Shown here: positions 22,990-28,846 of the stretch, piece by piece
How the letters are laid out: each line of letters opens with the position of its first letter
Position numbering within the stretch: position 1 is the first letter of the stretch
Source of the DNA: WJMT01 sp964624145
GTDB lineage: Bacteria > Acidobacteriota > Aminicenantia > Aminicenantales > Aminicenantaceae
Direction: 5' to 3'
Assembly (NCBI GenBank): GCA_964624145.1
Contig: CAZUXT010000037.1
Location: forward strand, 1 to 28,846
DNA: 28,846 nucleotides
Notes under the pieces: generated by a model
Told to the model about the DNA's origin: nothing
Databases searched by the model: none
What the model saw: only the letters and a program-made list of their open reading frames with translations
Translations under genes and position numbers: made by a program

Positions 22990-23755
22990 TGTCCTTTTGA
23001 TTGAAGCAAAAAAATCACTGCGAACAAAAGTGCCTTTGATCACACTCATTGCTGTTCTTTTTATTCCCCTTGTAGGGGCCCTGTTCATGATTATTTTGAA
23101 AAATCCGGAGGAAGCCAAAAATCTGGGAATCATAAGCACAAAAGCGCAGCTTTTTGCCGGAACAGCCAGCTGGGAGGTCTACCTCAGTCTTTTTTCTCAA
23201 GCCATTGCTATCGGCGGTATCATCATATACAGTTTTATTGCCTCCTGGGTTTTCGGGCAGGAGTACATAGATAAGACCATAACCGATCTTCTGGTTCTCC
23301 CCACTTCGCGCACAGTGATCACTACCGCAAAGTTTGCGCTCATCTCCCTCTGGTCTTTCCTTTATTCCTTGCTGGCGCTTTTCATCGGAGTTGTTTTGGG
23401 ATTTATGCTCAAACTTCCCGGATTCAGCAGCCAACTGCTGTGGGACGGGATATACCGCTACATTGTTATTTCTTTAATGGCGGTCCTTCTGTCATGGGCT
23501 ATTGCCCTTATCGCAAACATCAGCAAAAGCTATTTCCCGGCCATAGGTTTTGCCATCTTTATGATCATTCTCGCTCAAATCATTGGTGTTTTAGGCTGGG
23601 GAGAATATTTCCCCTGGTCTATCCCATCGATTTACAGCCAGATCACCCCCAACGTTCATCTTGGCCCGGTCAGTTATATCATCGTACTGATCACGGGACT
23701 TGTGGGATTATTGGGAACAATAGGATGGTGGCGCTGCGCTGACCACGCTTACTAA
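22973..23755 (+). CDS. ABC-2 type transporter permease
   Basis: A 260-residue membrane protein with about six TM segments: residues about 19-40, 62-88, 108-135, 155-180, 190-212 and 232-252. FIASWVFGQEYIDKTITDLLVLPTSR is the cytoplasmic motif typical of ABC-2 permeases between TM2 and TM3. It is encoded with the ATPase upstream (17-base overlap; AAGGTGAG before the ATG) and forms the membrane half of that exporter. It ends 27 bases before the end of the convergent APC-Usp gene. Confidence 0.88.
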   Translation: MNQPLNVLLIEAKKSLRTKVPLITLIAVLFIPLVGALFMIILKNPEEAKNLGIISTKAQLFAGTASWEVYLSLFSQAIAIGGIIIYSFIASWVFGQEYIDKTITDLLVLPTSRTVITTAKFALISLWSFLYSLLALFIGVVLGFMLKLPGFSSQLLWDGIYRYIVISLMAVLLSWAIALIANISKSYFPAIGFAIFMIILAQIIGVLGWGEYFPWSIPSIYSQITPNVHLGPVSYIIVLITGLVGLLGTIGWWRCADHAY

Positions 23756-23782
23756 TGTCAAATCTTCACATTGCCGCATTGT

Positions 23783-26047
23783 TCACAGCCAGCGGCGGAT
23801 CCAGGATTTGAATCCGGCCGACGCCTTGACAATGATCAAAGGTTTTTCACAGCCTACGCCCACCTTACAAGTTATGGAATCTCGGGTCAACTGACGGATC
23901 AACGGATCCTGTGTGTGCCCGAGAATCATAAGGTCATAGCACTTGGATTCCTCCAGGATCACATCTGAAATGGATGGGGCTGTTACACGCTTTATACTGA
24001 TGCGGTCAGAAACGATACAGTCTCCGTTCTTTTGAGCCGCGGTTAATTTGTTGATGTCGATTTTCCCTTTTTCATCATTAACGGATAAAGCGGTTATTTT
24101 TCCATCGTGTTTTTCAGCTAATATCGAAGCTATCTCCAGAGCGAAACAACTGTTGGGCCCTCCGGCCACAGGAACCAGTATGTTTTTAAACGTTTTGTCC
24201 CCCAGGCCCTTGAGGATAACGACATTGCAGTGGGCTCTTTCCAGCACATAATCCAGAGTGCTTCCGAGAGAGAAGGGATGCCGGCGTGATTTCCCCTCCC
24301 AACCCATGATAAGCATCTGTATTTTTTTCTCTTTGACCGCGCTCAGAATTCCCCTGGCGATGTTCCGGCAGTACCGGATGGTGGTGGTGATCGGGAACTT
24401 GATGATCAGATGGAGCATCACTTCGATAATGGCTTCCTTGCCTTCCAGAATGAGCTCTTTGGCGGCCGTCAAAGGCACCTGCTCCGGAACCGGAACCATA
24501 TGCAGGAGATTGACCTGTCCTTTTTTTGCCTCGCTGATATAATACGTGCTCCGTACCATAGGGATGGCATTGTTTGGATTGGCCACAGCCACCATGATCC
24601 GGTATCCCTCGGCTTCAGGAGCCCTCTCCTCCTCGATAACCTGAACTTCGTCCCTGGTTGGCACCGCTCTTTTTTTGGAATAGAAATTAAATATGAAGAT
24701 GCTCGAGATTATCCAAAGAGGAGCAATGATCCAGGCAATAAGGCTCATGTTGACAAGCCATACAGCCAGTACAGCCTGACAGATAATAGCCAGAAGCGGA
24801 AGCCACGGAAAAAAAGGCATCAGGAAGCCGTAGCTCAACTCGTCTCCCATATTAATCCTGATTCGAATCACGCTGACATTGACCAGGAAGAAAAGGAACA
24901 AAAACATGATACTGGCGCTGGATGCCACATCCATGGTAGGAAGAAGCACAGCCACACCAATAACAAGGATTCCGGTAAACAGCAAAGCTCCGTACGGAGT
25001 TTTTTGCCGCCTGGATATTTTTGAAAAGATCTTTGGAAGGAGACGGTCGCGTCCCAGAGCGTAAGAGGCTCTGGTGGCGGAGAAAATGGTCGCATTCAGT
25101 GCAGAGATCGAAGCAAAGATCACTGCCAGTGTGAGAAAAAAATTACCTGCTGGCATGAGCCTAGATACGGCTTCTCCGAATCCGCGCTCTTTGAATTGGC
25201 CGATCCATTCCCAGACCGGGCCTTCCACGCCGGGGGAACCGGCTTTTACCGCCACAACAGAAGCAAAGGAAACCGCCACATAAGTGAGGGTGACAATAAC
25301 CACAGAGTAGATCATAGCCTTTGGCAGATTTCTTTTAGGATCGATTGTTTCATCTCCGGCCTGGGCTATGACCTCATATCCCTCAAAGGCAACATAGGTA
25401 AATCCCATGGTGACCAGCAGCTTATCCCAACCGTGGGGCATGAAAGGAGAAAAATTCTGAAGCCGGGAGGGATCAAGAACAGCCGCAACAATCCCGATCA
25501 AACCAATGGCGATCAGGAAGATGGTCTGTCCCAGAGTGAAAAACGCCCCGATCTTTCCTGTTTCAGAAGCGCCCCGGTAGTTTATATAAAGAAATAATGC
25601 AGCTGCCAGAAAAGCCACGATTTTTTCCGTTGTGTATATGGAAAAAGGCACCCAGTCAAGAAGCTTGAGCCCCTGGAAATATCGAACAGTATAGATGGAA
25701 AAAGTCACCGCATACAGGCTTCCCGCCACACTGGAAGCAAACCACTCCATCCATCCGGCTGTAAAGCTGGTGCGCCGCCCGAAGGCAAGACGGGCGAAAT
25801 TATAAGCCCCTCCGGCCCGGGGAATGGCAGAACTTAATTCAGCATAGGACATAGCCGTGCATATGGCGATGACTCCGTTGAGAGAAAAAGTCAGGATAAC
25901 GCCGCCGGGACCGGCATGGAAAATGGCGTTGCCGATACCCAGAAAAACCCCGGCACCGATCATCATCCCCAGCCCCATCATAGTGATATGGAAAAGCGAG
26001 AGGTCCCGGGATAATTCAGATTCTATTTGAAGGGGTTTATTTTCCAT
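23783..26047 (-). CDS. APC family amino acid transporter fused to two universal stress protein domains
   Basis: A 754-residue protein. Residues 15-455 are an APC-superfamily transporter with about 12 TM segments. It carries the TM1 signature GLGMMIGAGVFLGIG (25-39), AIPRAGGAYNFARLAFGRR (74-92) and FEGYEVIAQAGDETIDPKRNLPKA (221-244). After a linker, residues 481-614 form a Usp domain with the intact ATP-binding pattern G-x2-G-x9-G-S (G582, G585, G595, S596). Residues 620-742 form a second Usp domain (KNILVPVAGG) whose loop (ILGHTQDP) lacks that pattern. Fused APC-Usp proteins are known and likely regulate uptake through nucleotide binding; that is inferred here. The RBS is weak. Confidence 0.9.
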   Translation of the reverse strand: MENKPLQIESELSRDLSLFHITMMGLGMMIGAGVFLGIGNAIFHAGPGGVILTFSLNGVIAICTAMSYAELSSAIPRAGGAYNFARLAFGRRTSFTAGWMEWFASSVAGSLYAVTFSIYTVRYFQGLKLLDWVPFSIYTTEKIVAFLAAALFLYINYRGASETGKIGAFFTLGQTIFLIAIGLIGIVAAVLDPSRLQNFSPFMPHGWDKLLVTMGFTYVAFEGYEVIAQAGDETIDPKRNLPKAMIYSVVIVTLTYVAVSFASVVAVKAGSPGVEGPVWEWIGQFKERGFGEAVSRLMPAGNFFLTLAVIFASISALNATIFSATRASYALGRDRLLPKIFSKISRRQKTPYGALLFTGILVIGVAVLLPTMDVASSASIMFLFLFFLVNVSVIRIRINMGDELSYGFLMPFFPWLPLLAIICQAVLAVWLVNMSLIAWIIAPLWIISSIFIFNFYSKKRAVPTRDEVQVIEEERAPEAEGYRIMVAVANPNNAIPMVRSTYYISEAKKGQVNLLHMVPVPEQVPLTAAKELILEGKEAIIEVMLHLIIKFPITTTIRYCRNIARGILSAVKEKKIQMLIMGWEGKSRRHPFSLGSTLDYVLERAHCNVVILKGLGDKTFKNILVPVAGGPNSCFALEIASILAEKHDGKITALSVNDEKGKIDINKLTAAQKNGDCIVSDRISIKRVTAPSISDVILEESKCYDLMILGHTQDPLIRQLTRDSITCKVGVGCEKPLIIVKASAGFKSWIRRWL

Positions 26048-26412
26048 TAATTTTATTCTGAATCTCTCGTGCCGAATGGAGGTCCTTCTGGTGAATGAGT
26101 TTTATGATGCGTTTGCTCCGGAAAACAAGGAAAAGCAGAAAGCCGAGAGATATAAAAACGAGTATTATCCCGCAAACCGCATCAAAAGACATGCTTTCCT
26201 CCAATGTGAGAAATCAAAAATTAAACAGTTCATTATAATAAAAATGAACTTTTTATACCAACAGGAAATTTTAGGAGCATGGACCTCTGTTCATTTTGAT
26301 TCCTTTAAATGAGGATCATTTACTGCCTTTTTTTCACTTTTATGAAAAAATCGAAAGATTTCTATAGCTTGAAAGATAAATATATAATATAAATATGCAT
26401 TGGAGGATAGCA
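26048..26412. other. Gene-free gap between divergent genes
   Basis: This 365-base gap holds the upstream region of the APC-Usp gene on the minus strand and of a small gene on the plus strand. It contains a TATAAT at 26383-26388 without a good -35, a GNRA-loop mini-hairpin at 26348-26361 (AAATC-GAAA-GATTT) and the AT-rich hairpin noted separately. A 78-codon ORF at 26076 is not supported. Confidence 0.5.
26227..26254 (+). terminator. AT-rich hairpin with T-run
   Basis: AGTTCATT (26227-26234) pairs perfectly with AATGAACT (26243-26250), an 8-bp stem with an 8-base loop, followed on the plus strand by TTTT. It has the form of an intrinsic terminator but is very AT-rich, and no plus-strand gene precedes it. 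It may terminate read-through or be an untranslated leader structure. Confidence 0.35.
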
Positions 26413-26637
26413 ATGGAACAAGAACAAAAAAAAGAGCGGCCGTTAAAGGGAGAACTGATCCCTCTAGTGGGCATCGTGAAAACAGTAAGAGATATCATAA
26501 AAAAAGAACCAAACACTCTATCAGAATGGTGGAATAACGATAAAACCATAGACTCCTGGAAAGCCGCCGTGGTCGCAGGTTACCAAATTGCTTCGCTCCT
26601 TCTCGTTATTTTTGTGCTTGCCAAGTATGTTTTTTAA
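26413..26637 (+). CDS. Small single-span membrane protein
   Basis: A 74-residue protein with ATG at 26413 preceded by GGAGG (26402-26406); an in-frame ATG at 26395 would lie upstream of that RBS and is rejected. The first half is charged and soluble (EQEQKKERPLKGELIPLVGIVKTVRDIIKKEPN), the last 25 residues form a TM segment (VAGYQIASLLLVIFVLAKYVF). This looks like a tail-anchored membrane protein with the bulk in the cytoplasm. No family is recognised. The RBS and TM segment suggest a real gene. Confidence 0.5.
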   Translation: MEQEQKKERPLKGELIPLVGIVKTVRDIIKKEPNTLSEWWNNDKTIDSWKAAVVAGYQIASLLLVIFVLAKYVF

Positions 26638-26673
26638 TTTTTTTGTCTTCTTATATTTCCCCTACTAATTATC

Positions 26674-26691
26674 ATTCTATTGTGATAGAAT
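26674..26691. promoter_or_regulatory. 7-bp inverted repeat before the small membrane protein gene
   Basis: ATTCTAT (26674-26680) and ATAGAAT (26685-26691) are perfect inverted repeats around TGTG, 24 bases before the ATG at 26715. It may be an operator or a leader hairpin. Confidence 0.35.
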
Positions 26692-26714
26692 ATTTTCACT
26701 AAAGGGAGGTTGAA

Positions 26715-26912
26715 ATGTTCGGCACTTTAGGCACCGCAGAATTGGTGTTAATACTTGTTATTGCTTATCTTCCCCTTATTCTCATTGCGATTTCCCCAAG
26801 AACAGAGGGAATGAAAAAGCTCTTGTGGATTTTGCTGTCCCTTATCCTCAGCTGGATAGCTTATATACTGTTTCTGATATTCACAGATAAAATTGAGACA
26901 AAAAAAGATTGA
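26715..26912 (+). CDS. Small membrane protein resembling phospholipase D N-terminal (PLDc_N) hydrophobic domains
   Basis: A 65-residue protein with a very good RBS (AAAGGGAGG, then ATG). Two hydrophobic segments: residues 9-27 (ELVLILVIAYLPLILIAIS) and 36-57 (LLWILLSLILSWIAYILFLIF), separated by a short charged loop (PRTEGMKK). The layout is that of small PLDc_N-type or superinfection-immunity-like proteins. The resemblance of the first residues to TatA is superficial. It may act as a membrane modulator; this is not provable from the sequence. Confidence 0.55.
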   Translation: MFGTLGTAELVLILVIAYLPLILIAISPRTEGMKKLLWILLSLILSWIAYILFLIFTDKIETKKD

Positions 26913-27118
26913 ATAAAGCAGCTTCTGTTCTCTTCCGGAACAGACTCACTTGATCCATATTGATTCGGAGAATTTTCTCTATTCAAGGTCTGATTCCGGC
27001 ACCTTAATTAAGAAATTCAGACTGATTTATAATGATTAACAGCAGCGATGACTAAAAATTCAATGATTTTATAGAATTAAAAGAGAGAGAGTTAAAGTTA
27101 TTTTTCTGCATTCCATAC

Positions 27119-27146
27119 TTGACATTGAAGATCTTTATCATATACT
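27119..27146 (+). promoter_or_regulatory. Promoter of the HTH-nucleotidyltransferase/HEPN operon
   Basis: TTGACA (27119-27124) and TATACT (27141-27146) are 16 bases apart, a strong promoter. The -10 is half of the first operator palindrome, so a bound regulator would block RNA polymerase. Confidence 0.7.
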
Positions 27147-27178
27147 AATAGTATACGAACATATACTTAATGTATATG
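27141..27178. promoter_or_regulatory. Two tandem operator palindromes
   Basis: TATACT-AAT-AGTATA (27141-27155) and CATATAC-TTAAT-GTATATG (27160-27178) are near-perfect palindromes with related half-sites (TATAC). They cover the -10 and the transcription start and end just before the first ATG. The HTH domain of the first gene is the natural candidate to bind them. Confidence 0.65.
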
Positions 27179-27179
27179 G

Positions 27180-27767
27180 ATGAGCACGATGAAAGTCATT
27201 CAATCTTTAATCTCATCAAGCGTCCGGATTGCAATCCTGAAAACATTGACCATTAATCCCCGGGATTCTTATAACATTAATGAACTAAGCAGGATGACCG
27301 GATTTTCCCTGAGAGGTGTGGATAAAGAATTAAAAAATTTATTATCAGGCGGAATTCTCAAAAAAAGAGTCGTTGGAAATCAGCATCGATACCAGCTCAA
27401 TCCTCTTTGCCCCATTTATCCAGAAATAAAAGCAATCATCGTAAAAACCGTTGGAATCGCTGATGTTATAAAAAAAGTTCTTGATCCACTAAGAAAAAAT
27501 ATCGATCACGCGTTCATTTTTGGCTCATTCGCATCTGGTGATTTTGAAATTGAAAGTGATGTGGATCTCTTTGTTGTATCTGATCTTTCCGGATTGAAGT
27601 TAACAAAAGTATTAAGCGAGGCTCAGGATACAATAGGTCGTTCCATTAATATTGTCCATTTCAAAGGCGATGAATTTAGCCGCAGAAAAAAGAGAAAGGA
27701 TCATTTTATATCTAAAGTGACTAGTGGACCAACAATCAACATCATAGGAAAGATGGATGGATCTTAA
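27180..27767 (+). CDS. HTH-domain nucleotidyltransferase (MNT-type antitoxin)
   Basis: A 195-residue protein. Residues 13-72 form a winged HTH (SSVRIAILKTLTINPRDSYNINELSRMTGFSLRGVDKEL) with a basic wing (KKRVVGNQHRYQLN). Residues about 105-165 form a minimal nucleotidyltransferase domain: FIFGSFASGDFEIESDVDLFVV gives the GS motif (G115-S116) and D127-x-D129. In MNT-HEPN systems this enzyme AMPylates the HEPN toxin and neutralises it. Here the added HTH would allow autorepression at the two palindromes. It overlaps the HEPN gene by 11 bases. The start may be ATG 27180 or 27189; the latter has a weak GGATGAG before it. Confidence 0.8.
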   Translation: MSTMKVIQSLISSSVRIAILKTLTINPRDSYNINELSRMTGFSLRGVDKELKNLLSGGILKKRVVGNQHRYQLNPLCPIYPEIKAIIVKTVGIADVIKKVLDPLRKNIDHAFIFGSFASGDFEIESDVDLFVVSDLSGLKLTKVLSEAQDTIGRSINIVHFKGDEFSRRKKRKDHFISKVTSGPTINIIGKMDGS

Positions 27768-28206
27768 AGTCTGGGAAAAAAACGGCTGGCTTCGCAAGTA
27801 CAAAACAACCACTAAAGAAATATCTAGCCTCCTCTCTCTTGTAGAAAGAGATTTGCGGGATGCTGTCCAAGAAGAAATCTCCCCGGATTGGAGATTTAAT
27901 ATTGCTTATAATGCAGCTCTTCAACTGGCGACCTTAGTGCTTTATTCATCCGGTTATAGAACCGGAAGAGGTGAAAGCAAACATTATCGCGTCATTCAGG
28001 CCATCCCTCTTGTAATGGGGAAGGAATTCACTCATATAAGAGACTTCTTGGACAATTGCAGAAGAAAAAGAAACATCAGTGAATATGATGCTGTCGGAAC
28101 TGTTTCAGAAAAGGAGCTCAATGATCTCCTTGAAATAACAAGTAATTTCAAAGAACAAGTTAAAAATTGGCTTGAGAAAAACCATCCGGATTTAGTCTCA
28201 TTATAA
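27757..28206 (+). CDS. HEPN domain protein (putative toxin)
   Basis: A 149-residue helical HEPN protein. The family marks are NIAYNAALQLATLVLYSSGYR (residues 48-68), HYRVIQAIPLVMG (76-88) and CRRKRNISEYDAVGTVSEKELNDLLE (101-126). HEPN ribonucleases typically carry R-x4-6-H; here the segment reads R105-N-I-S-E-Y110 with Tyr in the His place. It may be an inactive or changed HEPN, or a member of the subgroup that uses RN...Y. It overlaps the nucleotidyltransferase gene by 11 bases, so the pair is co-translated as in MNT-HEPN toxin-antitoxin modules. A C-terminal helix ends WLEKNHPDLVSL. Confidence 0.75.
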   Translation: MDLKVWEKNGWLRKYKTTTKEISSLLSLVERDLRDAVQEEISPDWRFNIAYNAALQLATLVLYSSGYRTGRGESKHYRVIQAIPLVMGKEFTHIRDFLDNCRRKRNISEYDAVGTVSEKELNDLLEITSNFKEQVKNWLEKNHPDLVSL

Positions 28207-28210
28207 ATCT

Positions 28211-28756
28211 ATGTTTAAAAACCCATTTTGTATTCCTATCTATAGCTTAGTTATTAAAAGCGCCGTATTCCTTTCGATTTTATTTTTATCGAAGTGCACA
28301 ACTCCAGCTCCACATATGGAAAATTTATATGAGTTAGGAATGACAGCTCCCTTAATAACATTGTCCTATAAAGGTCAATCAAATATACACGTAACAAGGT
28401 CCTGTGAGGCAATAGAAGTTTATTACAAAGCAAACAGGCCCATAGAAGATTTTATAAATCATCTTCAGCCTCAAGGAAAATTAAAATGTGTGATGAATAT
28501 TGCCAATATTTTAAGAGTCCAAGAAGGATGGCATGATTCTCCAGAGTCAGGTGGGATGACTTTTAGCCTTGACTCTCTCGGCAAAACAGGAGTCTTGAGA
28601 CCAAAGCTGTGTCATAGTAAAAAAAATTTCAGCAGCCCGGCAAAAGGCACGGTAAGTTACTATATTAATGCTGTTTATAGAGACCGGAGAGGGATTAAAC
28701 ACACAGGACTTATTTCAAATTATCTGACTATCACAGCCATTTTCTATGATAAGTGA
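28211..28756 (+). CDS. Hypothetical exported protein, possible lipoprotein
   Basis: A 181-residue protein starting four bases after the HEPN stop, so probably in the same transcript. Residues 11-28 are hydrophobic (YSLVIKSAVFLSILFLSK) and are followed by Cys29; L-S-K-C is a weak lipobox because of the Lys. The mature part has no recognised domain; it includes a beta-rich stretch (AVYRDRRGIKHTGLISNYLTITAIF). There is no good RBS, and translational coupling to HEPN is possible. Function unknown. Confidence 0.45.
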   Translation: MFKNPFCIPIYSLVIKSAVFLSILFLSKCTTPAPHMENLYELGMTAPLITLSYKGQSNIHVTRSCEAIEVYYKANRPIEDFINHLQPQGKLKCVMNIANILRVQEGWHDSPESGGMTFSLDSLGKTGVLRPKLCHSKKNFSSPAKGTVSYYINAVYRDRRGIKHTGLISNYLTITAIFYDK

Positions 28757-28771
28757 AACGGAAAATTCAAA

Positions 28772-28845
<74 letters not shown>

Positions 28846-28846
28846 A

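Noticed and set aside
24410..25024. 204-codon plus-strand ORF within the APC-Usp gene
   Set aside because: Antisense to the well-supported transporter; its sequence is low-complexity and polar.
26076..26312. 78-codon plus-strand ORF upstream of the small membrane protein
   Set aside because: There is no RBS, no recognisable domain, and it runs across the AT-rich hairpin at 26227-26254; it overlaps the probable promoter region of the minus-strand APC-Usp gene.
26369..26388. TTGAAA with TATAAT as a promoter before the 74-residue protein
   Set aside because: The spacer is only eight bases, far too short for sigma70; only the -10 was mentioned in the gap entry.
26924..26944. TCTGTTC/GAACAGA hairpin as terminator of the small membrane protein gene
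   Set aside because: The 7-bp stem is followed by CTCACTTGAT rather than a T-run, so intrinsic termination is unlikely.

Overview
The window looks like chromosomal DNA of a Gram-negative-type, probably anaerobic, environmental bacterium. It carries exported lipoproteins, a Tat-exported sulfatase, a TonB-like protein and MacB/FtsX-type permeases. A PadR gene overlapping a permease with a 'permease prefix' domain, repeated six-bladed beta-propeller and TPR exported proteins, and many -35/-10 promoters of E. coli type point to the Acidobacteriota/Aminicenantes neighbourhood. That placement is an inference from gene style; there is no rRNA here to settle it.

Layout. 1-354: a short element closed by a 27-bp imperfect inverted repeat with several hairpins inside, then a strong promoter. 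355-7379 (+): PadR regulator, an overlapping large permease, an exported L-fucose-isomerase-fold protein and a second large permease; no ATPase gene is nearby. 7465-8994 (+): a membrane-anchored propeller-TPR fusion. 9025-9576: a broken methyltransferase gene and a tandem 17-bp repeat. 9577-12271 (-): a TPR protein and a propeller lipoprotein in one operon. 12432-15051 (+): a Tat-exported sulfatase and another exported propeller protein. 15078-17458 (-): two coupled exported M28 peptidases, divergent from 17662-18627 (+), a multi-spanning membrane protein with a LuxR-type HTH. 18671-19966 (-): an exported protein with a TonB-like domain. 20133-21343 (+): a DUF998-like membrane protein and a prolyl-tRNA-editing-type deacylase. 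21447-23755 (+): TetR regulator, ABC ATPase and ABC-2 permease operon with a clear promoter/operator. 23783-26047 (-): an APC transporter fused to two Usp domains. 26413-26912 (+): two small membrane proteins. 27180-28756 (+): an HTH-nucleotidyltransferase/HEPN toxin-antitoxin-like pair with twin operator palindromes, then a small exported protein. 28772-28845 (-): tRNA-Arg(ACG).

Most genes serve the cell surface: export or efflux permeases, exported hydrolases (sulfatase, peptidases) and exported scaffold or binding proteins, fitting a scavenger of polymers and peptides. The most unusual items are the multi-hairpin element at 10-248, the exported isomerase-like protein that has lost a predicted metal-binding Glu, a 41-bp gene fragment shared between two loci, the sulfatase with Asn at a usual metal-binding Asp, and the HEPN protein lacking the usual His. 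I saw no CRISPR array, phage module or intact transposase gene.
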